From: Saccharibacillus sp. CPCC 101409
GTDB lineage: Bacteria > Bacillota > Bacilli > Paenibacillales > Paenibacillaceae
Direction: 5' to 3'
Length of the DNA: 64,000 nt
Assembly: GCF_030518235.1 (NCBI RefSeq)
Contig: NZ_JAULSA010000001.1
Location: 248,001 to 312,000 of the forward strand
Part shown: in pieces, positions 26,287 to 36,908 of the stretch
How the letters are laid out: the number at the start of each line of letters is the position of its first letter
How positions within the stretch are numbered: position 1 is the stretch's first letter
Program-made: the position numbers and the translations under genes
Notes under the pieces: generated by a model
Database searches by the model: none
What the model was told of the DNA's origin: nothing
What the model saw: the letters and a program-made list of their open reading frames with translations, nothing else

Positions 26287-26338
26287 AAAAAACGTCCCGG
26301 CTCGCTTCCCCGATAAAAAAGGAAGGAGCGGGACGTTC
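26287..26338 (-). terminator. Rho-independent terminator on the minus strand
   Basis: AACGTCCCG with CTC and CTTCC pairs with GGAAG, GAG and CGGGACGTT (small bulges), followed on the minus strand by six T. It would end transcription of the AraC-family gene. Confidence 0.75.
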
Positions 26339-26524
26339 TTCGTCGCCGGCCGATTGAATGAAACTCATTGATCCTATTGTAAAGCGAAATCGCATTACCC
26401 GCCAGTCCGCCGGCCAAGAAACTTTGCAGGCGGCGGTTTGTAACCCCGAAGCTTCAAGTTCCAGGCACAGAGCGGAACAGAGCAGAATGAAGCGAAATGG
26501 AAAATCGGAAATCGCAATCCCCGC

Positions 26525-27448
26525 TCAACTCCCCCTCCGCCCGTACCTTCCCGGAGACACGCCTTTGAACTTCCGGAACACCCGCGCAAAATACCCCGCG
26601 TCCGCATATCCGACCGCCTGCGCGATCTCCTGCACCGGACGGCCGCCTCCGCGCAGCAGGACTTCGGCTTCCTGGATGCGCAGCATATTGACGTATTCCG
26701 TCAGCGTGCGGCCGGTGGAGCGTTTGAACACATGGCAGAAATACGTCGGCGTCACGCAGCACAGCCGGGCCGCTTCCCGTACGCCGATCGGCTCGCGAAA
26801 ATGTTCGCTCAAGTGCAGCAGCAGCGGATACACGACGCTGTCCGTCCCGGTCTCGGCGCTCCGGCGGCCCGAAGGCTTCTCCGCCGGCGATCGGTCCGAT
26901 ATCCGCAGCGCCAGGCCGAGCGCGGACAGCAGCGAAGCCTTTACCAGCAGCTCGAAGCCCGGCTCGCCCGCCCGGTATTCCGACACAGCCGCCAGCAGAT
27001 GCCGTCGGATCGCTTCCGCTTCACCCGGCTCGTAAAAAGCGCGCAGTCTCAGCCGGCCTTCCAGCAGCGGGCGGATATAGCGCGTTTCGGTATGGTCGAG
27101 CGCATGATTGCGCAGCAGCGCTTCGCCGAATACGAGCGCCTGCAGCTCGCTGCCGTGCTCCAGCGGAAACGCCGCGTGCAGCTGCGCCGCGTTGACCAGC
27201 GCGCAGCCGCCCGCCGGCAGTTCGCGCAGCGAAGCGCCGACCTGGACGCTGAAGCGCCCGCGGGTCACGACGATCCATTCCAGGTGCTCGTGCCAGTGCG
27301 GCGGGATGCAGAACATATTCGGGTCCGATTCGCGGATGCGGAACACGTTCAGCGGGAACGTCCGGTCCGGGATCTCCGTATGCTCGCGGCGCCGCGCTTC
27401 CGGCTTGCAATCGGCGGCGGGCGGGTCGTGCAAAGGCGCTGTCTTCAT
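26525..27448 (-). CDS. AraC-family transcriptional regulator
   Basis: A 307-residue regulator with an N-terminal cupin-like sensing domain (PHWHEHLEWIVVTRGRFSV, an arabinose-binding-domain pattern) and a C-terminal AraC double HTH (IGVREAARLCCVTPTYFCHVF and VQEIAQAVGYADAGYFARVF). The start is the ATG at 27448 preceded by AAGGAGGA; a longer frame upstream runs through the divergent promoter region. It is divergent from the GH31 glycosidase gene, a standard layout for a local sugar-responsive activator. Confidence 0.92.
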   Translation of the reverse strand: MKTAPLHDPPAADCKPEARRREHTEIPDRTFPLNVFRIRESDPNMFCIPPHWHEHLEWIVVTRGRFSVQVGASLRELPAGGCALVNAAQLHAAFPLEHGSELQALVFGEALLRNHALDHTETRYIRPLLEGRLRLRAFYEPGEAEAIRRHLLAAVSEYRAGEPGFELLVKASLLSALGLALRISDRSPAEKPSGRRSAETGTDSVVYPLLLHLSEHFREPIGVREAARLCCVTPTYFCHVFKRSTGRTLTEYVNMLRIQEAEVLLRGGGRPVQEIAQAVGYADAGYFARVFRKFKGVSPGRYGRRGS

Positions 27449-27691
27449 TCGAGTCCTCCTTTGTAGGTATCCGGATAAATCCGGTTTATCTGCTGCGCGA
27501 ACATCGTAATCCTGTCCTCTATCTTCGTATTCTGCGCCCTGCCGCGCAAACCTGCTTCGCTTTATAATGGAGGTTGAAAAAGATAACGTTTCCAAAAAAG
27601 TCGGACCCGAAAGCAATCCTATCCCGCTTCGCCGGCTTGTTGGCTGCGCTGCCGTCCCCGGCAGCCGCCGGAAAAAGGAGGAATTATCGTC

Positions 27692-29680
27692 ATGCTGTAT
27701 ACAGAAGAACATGCTTTAATCCGGGAGTACGACCACGAAACGCTGCGGATCGAACCGTGGGGAGCGAACGCTTTGCGCGTCCGGTCGTCCAAAGATATGC
27801 TGCGCGACGACGATTGGGCGCTGCTGCCGGCCGGGCGGCCTTCCGCCGGAGCGCGCGTTGCGATCGCCGAAGACGGCCGGAGCGCGTACATCGTCAACGG
27901 CCGCATCCGCGCCGACGTCGACAAGAACGGCCGGGTGACTTTTACCGACGATAAAGGAAAAGTGCTGCTGAGGGAAACCGAGAAAACGTACCAGCTCAAA
28001 TCCGGCGGGCGCGATATCGTGCCGATTCCGGGCGGAAGCGACTATTCGGTCACGCTGCGCTTCGAATCCGATCCGGCCGAGAAGCTGTACGGAATGGGGC
28101 AGTACCAGCACTCCTTCCTCAATCTCAAAGGCTGCCGGCTCGAACTCACGCACCGCAACAGCCAGACCAGCGTGCCGTTTCTGCTGTCCAGCCTCGGCTA
28201 CGGCATGCTGTGGCACAATCCGGCGATCGGGCAGGCGAGCTTCAATCTCAACGTAACCGAATGGTCCGCGCCGTCGACGAAGCAGCTCGATTACTGGATT
28301 ACGGCGGGCGATACCCCGGCGCAGATCGAAGAAGCGTACGCGGACGCCGCGGGCAAAGTCCCGATGATGCCGGATTACGCAGCGGGTTTCTGGCAGTGCA
28401 AGCTGCGCTACCGCGATCGGGAAGAACTGCTGAACGTGGCGCGCGAGCACAAACGGCGTGGACTGCCTCTTTCCGTTATTGTGATCGACTTTTTCCACTG
28501 GACGAATCAGGGCGACTGGAAGTTCGACGAACGCTACTGGCCGGACCCGGAAGGCATGGTGCGGGAGCTGCGGGAGATGGGCGTCGAGCTGATGGTCTCG
28601 GTCTGGCCGACCGTGCAGACGGAGAGCGAGAATTACGGCGAGATGGTCGAAAAAGGCTACCTGGTCCGCTCCGACCGCGGCGTGCGCACGCAGTTCCAGT
28701 TTCTCGGCCAGAACGAAATCTTCGACGCCACCCATCCCGGGGCGCGGGCTTTTCTGTGGGAGAAGATCAAGCGCAATTATTACGACAAAGGCATCCGTTT
28801 ATTCTGGCTGGACGAAGCGGAGCCGGAGTTCGCCGTGTACGATCACGATATCTACCGCTACGACGCCGGCCCCGCGCTGCACGTCGGCAACTGGTATCCG
28901 AGCCAGTACAGCCGCGCTTTCTATGAAGGAATGACCGGCGAAGGCCAGCAAAACGTGCTGAATCTGGTCCGCTGCGCGTGGGCGGGCAGCCAGCGCTACG
29001 GCGCGCTCGCCTGGTCCGGCGATATCGCGTCGAGCTTCGAGGTGCTGGGGCACCAGGTGCGGGCGGGGCTGAATATGGCGATTGCGGGCATTCCGTGGTG
29101 GACGACGGATATCGGCGGTTTTCACGGCGGGAACCCGGACGATCCGGCGTTTCGCGAGTGCATCGTCCGCTGGTTCCAGTACGGGACGTTCTGTCCGGTG
29201 ATGCGGCTGCACGGGGACCGCGCGCCTTACCGCGAGCCGGATACGGGCCTGCCGGGCGGCGGGCTGTGGGGCAGCGGCGCGGACAACGAAGTGTGGAGCT
29301 ACGGGGAAGAAGCGTACGGGATTTTTGAAAAGTACCTGCGTCTGCGCGAACGCCTGCGTCCGTATATCATGCAGCAGATGCGGGCCGCGCACGACAAAGG
29401 CACCCCGCCGATGCGCCCGCTGTTCTACGATTACCCGGACGATCCGGCGGCGTGGGACGTGGACGACCAGTTCCTGCTCGGCCCGGACCTGCTGGTCGCG
29501 CCGGTGCTGCACGCGGGCGCGGCCGGCCGCGGCGTCTACCTGCCGGCCGGCGCGAACTGGACCGACGCCCAGACCGGCGAGACGTTCGCGGGCGGACAAG
29601 CGGTCGAGGCGGACGCGCCGCTGGAACGGATTCCGCTGTATGTCCGAAACGGGGCGAAGCTGCCGATCCGGGAGTCGTAG
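27692..29680 (+). CDS. Glycoside hydrolase family 31, alpha-xylosidase/alpha-glucosidase
   Basis: A 662-residue GH31 enzyme. An N-terminal beta domain (DYSVTLRFESDPAEKLYGMGQ) is followed by the catalytic barrel with nucleophile D374 in FWLDEAEPE, the TDIGGFHGGNPDD loop and acid/base D509 in RLHGDRAP, then C-terminal beta domains (YLPAGANWTDAQTGETFAGG). No signal peptide, so it acts on imported oligosaccharides. The WLDEAEPE form and the neighbouring sugar genes suggest alpha-xylosidase, but alpha-glucosidase cannot be excluded. AAGGAGG precedes the ATG. A TATAAT box is at 27563-27568, and the divergent AraC gene probably controls it. Confidence 0.9.
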   Translation: MLYTEEHALIREYDHETLRIEPWGANALRVRSSKDMLRDDDWALLPAGRPSAGARVAIAEDGRSAYIVNGRIRADVDKNGRVTFTDDKGKVLLRETEKTYQLKSGGRDIVPIPGGSDYSVTLRFESDPAEKLYGMGQYQHSFLNLKGCRLELTHRNSQTSVPFLLSSLGYGMLWHNPAIGQASFNLNVTEWSAPSTKQLDYWITAGDTPAQIEEAYADAAGKVPMMPDYAAGFWQCKLRYRDREELLNVAREHKRRGLPLSVIVIDFFHWTNQGDWKFDERYWPDPEGMVRELREMGVELMVSVWPTVQTESENYGEMVEKGYLVRSDRGVRTQFQFLGQNEIFDATHPGARAFLWEKIKRNYYDKGIRLFWLDEAEPEFAVYDHDIYRYDAGPALHVGNWYPSQYSRAFYEGMTGEGQQNVLNLVRCAWAGSQRYGALAWSGDIASSFEVLGHQVRAGLNMAIAGIPWWTTDIGGFHGGNPDDPAFRECIVRWFQYGTFCPVMRLHGDRAPYREPDTGLPGGGLWGSGADNEVWSYGEEAYGIFEKYLRLRERLRPYIMQQMRAAHDKGTPPMRPLFYDYPDDPAAWDVDDQFLLGPDLLVAPVLHAGAAGRGVYLPAGANWTDAQTGETFAGGQAVEADAPLERIPLYVRNGAKLPIRES

Positions 29681-29888
29681 ACGAAGCTTGCGTCAGGCAA
29701 ACGGCCGCGTGTTCGGCAGGTACTTTTTTTGAGAAAAAACCGCCTCACTTCATAAACGTGCCCGGGCTGTGAAAGTTGGCTGCCGGCGGGGGATTTTATG
29801 TGTTCATTCACTAACCTTTCGAATCGATTTTGTCGATGAATACTTTAGCGTATAAAACGACTAAACTTTTCCAGAGGATGGGTGAAGC

Positions 29889-31418
29889 ATGGAACAATGG
29901 AATCAACTGCGCCACGACGATCTGCGGGTCAAGAATCGTCTGGTCTTCTATTCGATCGCAATTACAATCGGCCTCGCCATCGTCATGTATCTGTTGGTGA
30001 CGCTCGAAGCCAAAGACAAATACCTGCTGATCGGCAACAACGCGGCCTGCCTGCTGATTCTCGGCGCGCTGTACTACACACGGTTCAAAGAGCACGCGTT
30101 TCCGTACGTATCGGTCGCTTTCGTCACGTTAACGTCGACGCTGTCCACGTTTATCGTGCCGAGTCCGACCAACGTGATCCAGGTGTATCTGGTGCTTGCG
30201 CTGTCGCTGGTGTATATGGAGCGCAAAGTGCTGTACACCGGGTTCGCCGGCGCCGCGGTCCTGATGGCTTCTTATCTGTACGAAGGCAAAAGCACAGCGC
30301 TGAATACGGACCAGATGATCGTGCACGTATTTTTCTTCGTCGTGATCTGCATGGTGCTGGTGAATTTCCAGCGGATCGTGGATCGCATGATGAAGCGCCT
30401 CGGCGATACCCAGCGGCAGACGCAGGGACTGCTGAGCGACCTGGAGCGCCAGAGCGCTTCGATGCACAGCAATGTGCGAATCGTCTCCGGCAATATGGAA
30501 AGCATCTCGTCGGGCAGCGAAGAAAACGCGATCTCGTTCGAAGAAATGAATCTCGCCGTGCAGGAAGTGACGCAGGGCGCCGTTTCGCAAAACGAACTGC
30601 TGGTCGAAGTGGCCGAGTCGGTCCGCGTCAGCGGCGAGCAGCTCGACCGGATGTTCCAATCGCTCAAAGGCCTGCAGGATAAAAGCGGCCTGGCGGCCGG
30701 ATCCTCCGAGCGCGGCGACGAGATCGTCAGCGGTCTGTACCGGCTGATCGGCGAGTTCGAAGGCCAGGTGCAGACGGCGGCGGCCGAAGTCAACCAGCTG
30801 GCCGAGCAGGTGTCCGCTTCGTCCGAGCTGATCGGCACCATCCAGGAAATCTCGTCGCAGACCAACCTGCTGTCGCTCAACGCCAGCATCGAAGCGGCGA
30901 GAGCGGGCGAATCCGGACGCGGCTTTGCCGTCGTGGCCGACGAGATCCGCAAACTGGCCGACCTGTCGGCGCGGGCGGCGGAGCAGATCTCCGGCAACCT
31001 GACGCTCGTCGGCGGCTACTCGGACAGCACCCGGACGAATATGCAGTCGATCTCGGTGCGCATGAACGAGTGCATGGGCATGGTCGAAGAAACCAGAGAC
31101 GTGTTCACCAGCATCAGCTCGTCCGTGGCCGACGTCAGCCAATCCGTCGACGGCTACAGCGGCATGATCGGCAGCGTGCGCACGTCGTCGGAAACGATCG
31201 AACGCTCCTCGGAGAACCTGGCCGCGATCAGCGAACAGTCCACCGCGGCCATGCAGGAGATTTCCACTTCGCTGACCGAACTGGTACGCAAGAACGCTTC
31301 GATCCTCGGCAGCATTCGCAGCAACAAGACGGCTCTGCTGAGCCTGACCGAAGAAGCGTCGGGCGCGCCCGCGGAAGCGGACGGCGGGGAAGAACTGGCG
31401 GAGGTTCGGGAGGCTTAA
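29889..31418 (+). CDS. HAMP-less methyl-accepting chemotaxis protein with multi-TM N-terminus
   Basis: A 509-residue receptor. About six hydrophobic helices fill residues 18-160 with no sizeable extracellular loop, and no HAMP domain follows; the signalling domain starts near residue 190 and carries the tip [21 protein letters not shown]. Such receptors often sense membrane-derived or energy signals rather than a periplasmic ligand; the stimulus here is unknown. The ATG lies 8 nt after a GGATGGGTG ribosome site. It is not closely related at the DNA level to the two dCache receptors. Confidence 0.9.
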   Translation: MEQWNQLRHDDLRVKNRLVFYSIAITIGLAIVMYLLVTLEAKDKYLLIGNNAACLLILGALYYTRFKEHAFPYVSVAFVTLTSTLSTFIVPSPTNVIQVYLVLALSLVYMERKVLYTGFAGAAVLMASYLYEGKSTALNTDQMIVHVFFFVVICMVLVNFQRIVDRMMKRLGDTQRQTQGLLSDLERQSASMHSNVRIVSGNMESISSGSEENAISFEEMNLAVQEVTQGAVSQNELLVEVAESVRVSGEQLDRMFQSLKGLQDKSGLAAGSSERGDEIVSGLYRLIGEFEGQVQTAAAEVNQLAEQVSASSELIGTIQEISSQTNLLSLNASIEAARAGESGRGFAVVADEIRKLADLSARAAEQISGNLTLVGGYSDSTRTNMQSISVRMNECMGMVEETRDVFTSISSSVADVSQSVDGYSGMIGSVRTSSETIERSSENLAAISEQSTAAMQEISTSLTELVRKNASILGSIRSNKTALLSLTEEASGAPAEADGGEELAEVREA

Positions 31419-31617
31419 ACGGCGGTTCGATTATAGAGAATGCGCGGGGAAAGTCCGCTGCCCGGAAGACCGGGAAACGGGCTTTTTTGCCTTGTAAACG
31501 GCGGCGCGAAAAATATTTTGCGATTTGCTCCGGACGTAGTATTCAAGCGGTCGGCGTGCTGTTATAGTTGCGTAAAGACAGCTGTCAAGGAACAAGATCA
31601 TACGGGGAGAGTGCGGA

Positions 31618-34600
31618 ATGCAGGGGAAGAACGGCGGAGAGCGGGAAAGCGGTAAAAAGATTCGGGGGAAGCGTGCGAGAGCGGCGGGGATGGCTGCGAA
31701 AGTGATGCTGTGCGGGGTGCTGATCGCGCCGATGGCATGGGCGGGAACGGCACAGGCGGCGGAAACAGAGCTTAAAGACCAGGAGAATCTTGACTTTCAG
31801 ACCGTTCTGCACAGCAGTGCTTCGACCTATGTACAAAGTTTTAAGCCGGGCTATTCCGGTAAATTGACCCGATCAACGTTCTATATTGCCAATTATCCGG
31901 GATCGGGCAGCGAGAATTATGAGCTTCAGGTGCTGAATAAAAGCGGTGAAGTTCTGGCCGCACAGCGTTTGAATGCAGAACCCAATCCGTTGTGGTCGTC
32001 TTATTACGAATTGGATTTTAAGTGGGATTCGCCTGCGGTTCTCCAACGCGGAGAAACTTATTTTTTTATGCTAAAACTGGATCGCTCGGCCGGCGTAATG
32101 ATAAGCAAAGCCGATCGTTATCCCGACGGACAGTTCATGAGTTATTTGACAAGCAATCCTGAAAGCAGCGAATACGATGTCCGGTTTACGACTTATATGA
32201 AACCGGACATTGCCGAATTTCCGTTCGGTACGTTAACATTCAGCAAAAATTACATCAGTGCCGGAGAAAAAAGTATAACCGTTACTTTTAAACTTATCGA
32301 TGAAGAAGGGAACTTTGTTCAAGGCTTTGAAGAGCCGGTATTTAGCGTGGATAGCGATTTGGCGAGTATAGGACAGGTTACGGCCGGGGCGGATGGATAT
32401 ACGGCGCAAATCATTCCCTCCACACGGCCGGGAACGGTGACCTTTACCGCTCGCGTACCGTTCGATGGACGCACTATTACGCAAACGGCCGCTGTCCCGA
32501 TCGTTGCCGGAGCGATGGATGTTTCGCGATCGTCGATTTCTTCTTCCGTATCTAAAGTGCAGGCCAATAATATAGATTCGACGAAGATACGGGTTCGTTT
32601 AAAAGATTCTTACGACAATCCTATCGTTAACCGCGACGTATATCTCGATCAGGACGGTGCGACCGGAGTCAGAGGCATGCTCGGGGCTACAACAAATTCC
32701 GACGGCGAAGCTGTTTTTGTTATGCAAAGCTCGGAAGTCGGAACTGTAAATTATTTTGCCATCGAAGCTTCGAGCAATAAAAGAGCATCTGCCAATATCC
32801 CGATCGAATTTGTTGCGGCTTCGCCGCCCGAAATGACGCTGACCGAACAGCCTTCGGCGGATAAGGCGTCGAGCCGTATTCAAGTACAAGTCTCTGCCGC
32901 GGCTGAAGGCCATTCGATCAAGAGTGTGAAATGGGCGGCGGGCGAACAAAAGGCATCCTACCTGAAAAGCAAGGGAACGGACGTCGCCGACGCTCGATTT
33001 ACGGTTAATCGAAACGGCGTTTACTCCGTCTACGCGCTTGATTCGGCGGGTAACGAAACGGTCAAGACGATTGATATATCGGGAATCGAAATTCCTTTGT
33101 CCGCTTCGCTCAGCACGGTTGAGTTCGAACGCTCGCAGATGGCTGTCGACGAATCGGTTAAAGTCACGATTACATTGAAAAATGAAGACGGTACAGCGTA
33201 CACCGGGTCTCCGAGCGTGTTTCCGCAAACTTCTCTCGGCGAATTTCGAGATTTGAAATCGTTGGGGAACGGAATTTACGAAGCGATCTTATACAGCGGG
33301 GAAGCAGCGGGCCGCGCAAAAGTCTCCGTAACGGTGAACGGTCAAAAGCTGGACCGGGAGCCGCAGATCGAAGTGAAACCGGGGGCGGCGGATCCGCAAG
33401 CTTCTGTCGTACAGGCCGCTCCGGAGCGTGTGAGCGCAGACGGTAAAAGCCGCGCGCATCTGTTCGTTTACGTTTATGACAAATACCAGAATCCGCTACC
33501 GGGCCAGGAAGTGCGTCTGGATACCGGCTCCGATAAAATCACGGCTTATCCGGGGAATTCGGTAACGACGAACAGCCTGGGCAAAGCGGAGTTTGAAGTC
33601 GCAAGCGATATCGCGCAAACGGTCGGTTTGACTCCTTATATCATTCAAGACGGTCGCGGAGTCAATCTGGGCAATCCGGCTTCAGTGGAGTTTGTTTACG
33701 ACATCAAGCCGGAACTGGCTTTTGAAACCGAACTGCTGCGAAGTTTGCCGATTACGATGAACATCACAGCTTCTGCTGAAGCAAAAGGTAAATTTAATGC
33801 GTTAACTGCTTTGAAATGGGCGGCGGGGCAGCAAAACGCCGAATACTTTGCGGCTGAAGGAATCGACATGGAGAGCGGCGGTTCGTTCAGCGTAACGGAA
33901 AGCGGCATGTATACCGTGTATGCGCGCGACGCCGCGGGCAACGAAACTATAGAATACCTGGATCTCCAAATACCGCTGTCGGCCGAAACGGCGCTGGCGA
34001 GCTTGAAGCTGATTGCAAGCGGCGCGGAAAGCGGCAAAGCGCTGCTGTACAACGCGGATACGCAGGCGTACGAAGCGACGGTAGCTTCGGATGTATCGGC
34101 GATCCGGCTGCTGCCGTCGGCGCTCGATCCAAGCGCGACGGTGGAACTCGGCGGAGAGCCGATCGCCTACGGCGAAGCTTCGAAAGAGCTGACGCTGGAA
34201 ACGGGTGCTAATTCGTTCGATCTGGTCGTCCGGGCGCAGGACGGGTTGGCTTCGCAAGCCTATGCGATCCGGATTACGCGGCAGGAGCCCGATCCGGAAC
34301 CGCAGCAGCCGGAACCGAACGAACCGACTCAGCCAAACGAGCCTGTACAGCCGCCGGTTAACAACAGCGGCGGATCCGGCAGCGGCAATTCCGGCGCGCA
34401 GCAGCCGGTCGAATCCGTGACAGTGCCGGTTCAACCCGTACAGCCGGCAGCTTCCTGGAACCTGGGCGGCGGAAGTTCGGCATTCACCGTAACCCGCGAA
34501 GCTGTGATGAACGGCCGAATCTCGCTGACGAGCGAGGGCAGTCAAGCGGCCGCTTCGCTCGGAGCGGAGACGCTCAAGACCTGGTACGACCTGAACCCGA

Positions 34601-35832
34601 AAGCTCAGGTCGCGCTGAAAGTCGCCGGAGGCGAGCTGTCGCTGCCGCTTGCGCAGCTGTACGAAGCCGCCGGCGGCGCGTCGCCGGGTTCGACGCCTCG
34701 CACGGTCGAACTGTCCGCCGCGCCGCCCGCGCAAGGCAGCCTGCAAAGCATACAGGCCGAAGCCGGACGCCTGGGCGCGTCCGTGCTGGCGCAGCCGGTG
34801 AGCTGGAGCATCTCGCTCACCGGAGGCGATGCCGCCGCCGAGTCCGCGGCGGCGAAGCTGCGGCAGGCGGCTGTCGCCCGCCTGCTGTGGACGCCGGCTG
34901 CCGCCGCGCCGGCGTCTTCCGCGGCCGCGGGCCGCGCAGCGGCGCGCTTCGGCAGCGCCGCGGGCGTTTCCGCCGGCTTCGCGCCGGCGGAAAGCCCTTC
35001 GGCCTCGGCCGCTCAAGCCGCGGCCTCGCCCGCAGGGGCGAACGGCGGCGCAGGCACAGCCGCCGCTCCGGGCACGCTCGTCCGCTGGGATGCGGACGCC
35101 GGCGCTTTCCGCTTCGTCACGGCCAATCTCGGCCTCGGCGAAGCCAACGTGCCCGTGGACGGCGGTATCTACGCCGTCGTGAACCGGCCGGCGAGCTTCG
35201 CCGACCTGGCCGGCCACTGGGCGCGGACGGACGCCGAGAAACTGGCGTCCAGCCTGATCGTCGAAGGCCGCACGGCTTCGACGTTCGAACCGGGCGGCAC
35301 GCTGACGCGCGGCGAACTGTCCGCGCTGCTCGTCCGCGCGCTGGGCCTGGGAGCGTCGGCGCAGCCCGCGCCGTTTGCCGATACGGCGGGCGGCTGGTAC
35401 GCCGCCGACGTGAACGCGGCTTACGCCGCGGGATTGGTCCGCGGCAGCGGAAACGCCTTCCGCCCGAACGCGGCGGTCACCCGCGAAGAAATGGCGGTCA
35501 TGCTGGAGCGGGCGCTGTCGCTTCAAGCGGCCGAAGCTGCGGCGTCGGCGCAGTCCGGCGCGGCCGTATCCGGCTCCTCGGGCGCATCGTTCGAAGACGT
35601 CCGGGCCGGCGTCTGGATTCCCGCGGCTGCCGGCATCCAGCCTTCGGCAAACGCCGCCGCATCGGGCGAGCGGGTATCATCCTGGGCGTCGGAAGCGGTC
35701 CAAACGCTGCAAAACGCCGGCATCCTGCAGGGCGACGTCGGCGGCAAACTGCGTCCGCAGGCCAATGTGACCCGCGCGGAAGCGGCGGCGCTGCTGGTGC
35801 GGCTGCTGGAACGCGGCGGCAGGATGTCATAA
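31618..35832 (+). CDS. Large SLH-domain surface protein with Ig-like repeats
   Basis: A 1404-residue exported protein. The signal peptide ends near residue 48 (GTAQA-A). The N-terminal region (50-200) is a beta-rich sorbin-like module (FQTVLHSSASTYVQSFKPG). Bacterial Ig/invasin-type domains follow, one with the typical YVYDKYQNPLPGQEV. Two copies of a roughly 95-residue domain begin near 404 and 698 and share KWAAG-Q and VYA-D-AGNET. A cadherin-like domain spans about 788-885, then a Pro/Gln/Glu linker and an Ala/Gly-rich stretch, and three SLH domains near 1192, 1253 and 1355 that would bind pyruvylated secondary cell-wall polymer. The role is probably adhesion or cell-wall display. GC content rises sharply from about residue 790 onward, so the gene looks mosaic. 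Confidence 0.9.
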   Translation: MQGKNGGERESGKKIRGKRARAAGMAAKVMLCGVLIAPMAWAGTAQAAETELKDQENLDFQTVLHSSASTYVQSFKPGYSGKLTRSTFYIANYPGSGSENYELQVLNKSGEVLAAQRLNAEPNPLWSSYYELDFKWDSPAVLQRGETYFFMLKLDRSAGVMISKADRYPDGQFMSYLTSNPESSEYDVRFTTYMKPDIAEFPFGTLTFSKNYISAGEKSITVTFKLIDEEGNFVQGFEEPVFSVDSDLASIGQVTAGADGYTAQIIPSTRPGTVTFTARVPFDGRTITQTAAVPIVAGAMDVSRSSISSSVSKVQANNIDSTKIRVRLKDSYDNPIVNRDVYLDQDGATGVRGMLGATTNSDGEAVFVMQSSEVGTVNYFAIEASSNKRASANIPIEFVAASPPEMTLTEQPSADKASSRIQVQVSAAAEGHSIKSVKWAAGEQKASYLKSKGTDVADARFTVNRNGVYSVYALDSAGNETVKTIDISGIEIPLSASLSTVEFERSQMAVDESVKVTITLKNEDGTAYTGSPSVFPQTSLGEFRDLKSLGNGIYEAILYSGEAAGRAKVSVTVNGQKLDREPQIEVKPGAADPQASVVQAAPERVSADGKSRAHLFVYVYDKYQNPLPGQEVRLDTGSDKITAYPGNSVTTNSLGKAEFEVASDIAQTVGLTPYIIQDGRGVNLGNPASVEFVYDIKPELAFETELLRSLPITMNITASAEAKGKFNALTALKWAAGQQNAEYFAAEGIDMESGGSFSVTESGMYTVYARDAAGNETIEYLDLQIPLSAETALASLKLIASGAESGKALLYNADTQAYEATVASDVSAIRLLPSALDPSATVELGGEPIAYGEASKELTLETGANSFDLVVRAQDGLASQAYAIRITRQEPDPEPQQPEPNEPTQPNEPVQPPVNNSGGSGSGNSGAQQPVESVTVPVQPVQPAASWNLGGGSSAFTVTREAVMNGRISLTSEGSQAAASLGAETLKTWYDLNPKAQVALKVAGGELSLPLAQLYEAAGGASPGSTPRTVELSAAPPAQGSLQSIQAEAGRLGASVLAQPVSWSISLTGGDAAAESAAAKLRQAAVARLLWTPAAAAPASSAAAGRAAARFGSAAGVSAGFAPAESPSASAAQAAASPAGANGGAGTAAAPGTLVRWDADAGAFRFVTANLGLGEANVPVDGGIYAVVNRPASFADLAGHWARTDAEKLASSLIVEGRTASTFEPGGTLTRGELSALLVRALGLGASAQPAPFADTAGGWYAADVNAAYAAGLVRGSGNAFRPNAAVTREEMAVMLERALSLQAAEAAASAQSGAAVSGSSGASFEDVRAGVWIPAAAGIQPSANAAASGERVSSWASEAVQTLQNAGILQGDVGGKLRPQANVTRAEAAALLVRLLERGGRMS

Positions 35833-35904
35833 TCGTTCTGCCGCAAAGCCCAAAGCCGTTCCGCTTGCACGGAAGCGTGAGCCGGTCTATATATCTTCAA
35901 TCAT

Positions 35905-35957
35905 AAAAAAAGCCCGGAACGAAGCGGCATCCGCCGCCGGTTTCCGGGCTTTTTTTC
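35905..35957. terminator. Bidirectional rho-independent terminator
   Basis: AAAAAAAGCCCGGAA pairs with TTCCGGGCTTTTTTT across a GC-rich loop, between convergent genes. Confidence 0.92.
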
Positions 35958-35984
35958 CATACCTGCCGCACTCGGGGCTTCCAT

Positions 35985-36398
35985 TCAGCCTACCCCGGTC
36001 ATCAACCGCGATACGGCTGCTTCAAGCTCGGGATCGGGCTGCGCATGCAGCGAAGCGAAGTACAGCCCGACAGCGACCGCCGCGTACAGAATCGCCAGAA
36101 TTCCGGACACCACATGTTCTCTGGTCGGCCGCACGAATTTCAGATCGATAAAGAAGTGCAGCAGGTAGATCGCAGACACAAGGCCGATCGCGGGCGGCAG
36201 CGCGGTTCTTTCCGGCAGATAGTAAAGCAGCAGCAGGGCCGGAATAAGCAGCAGCGCGGCAAGAAGCGTATGCGTCCAGACATAGCGCCTTTTGAGCCGC
36301 TTGTCCGGGAACTCCGCTTTGCCCTGCACGATAAAAAGCCGCAGCAGCGATTGAATCAGGAACATCGCGCTGACCACGACAAAAAAGTTATTGGGCAT
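35985..36398 (-). CDS. Four-helix membrane protein, possibly DUF4181
   Basis: A 137-residue protein with hydrophobic stretches at about 3-22, 42-61, 66-86 and 99-117, and a basic loop KRLKRRYVWTHT after the first. Size and this loop suggest the uncharacterised DUF4181 family of Bacillales, but I am unsure. AAGGAG lies before the ATG. It ends close to the bidirectional terminator. No function can be stated. Confidence 0.65.
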   Translation of the reverse strand: MPNNFFVVVSAMFLIQSLLRLFIVQGKAEFPDKRLKRRYVWTHTLLAALLLIPALLLLYYLPERTALPPAIGLVSAIYLLHFFIDLKFVRPTREHVVSGILAILYAAVAVGLYFASLHAQPDPELEAAVSRLMTGVG

Positions 36399-36908
36399 AT
36401 CCTCGCACGCTCCTTATACGGTTAGGGGATTTGTGGGCAGGCTTGCGCTTTATAAACGCGGCGGAATAGCGGAACGTTACGCCCGGAGGCCCGCTGTCTC
36501 TTTATCGGAACGACCGGCTTTTTGCCCGATCCGTCCCCGCGCACAAAAGCCGCCGTCTTAACGACGGCGGCGCTTACATTTGTCGATCGATTACGATCGG
36601 GGAATGCCGCTTCTGTTGAAGCTCGGAACTGCGGTGGGGTGGGGCAGAAACAGCGTTCTCCCTAAATACAGACGTATGGAAAACGAAAAAAGTTCACTTT
36701 TATTTAAAATTTTAAGAAAAAATAATGATAACAAAGGTTTTTTACTGTTTTTCGTTTTATATGGATTGAAATAAAAACAAAGCGACCCGTTTCCATAATA
36801 TTACTTTGGCAGGTACAATAGTTATAGAGCGACTAAATTCAAAGAATTATAATATTTAAACGTAGGGAAAAGTAGTTGGAATTTATAAGTTGGGAAGGAG
36901 ATTGTATT
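36399..36908. other. Noncoding gap and drop in GC content
   Basis: A 510-bp stretch without a supported gene. It holds a perfect GCCGCCGTC/GACGGCGGC hairpin at 36549-36571 with four T on the minus strand (weak terminator at best). After about 36660 the sequence turns AT-rich. A possible promoter (TTTCCA, 18 bp, TACAAT) precedes the next gene. Confidence 0.5.

Noticed and set aside
36580-36774. 64-codon frame in the gap before the GNAT-like gene
   Set aside because: No ribosome site, changing composition along its length and no protein-like pattern.
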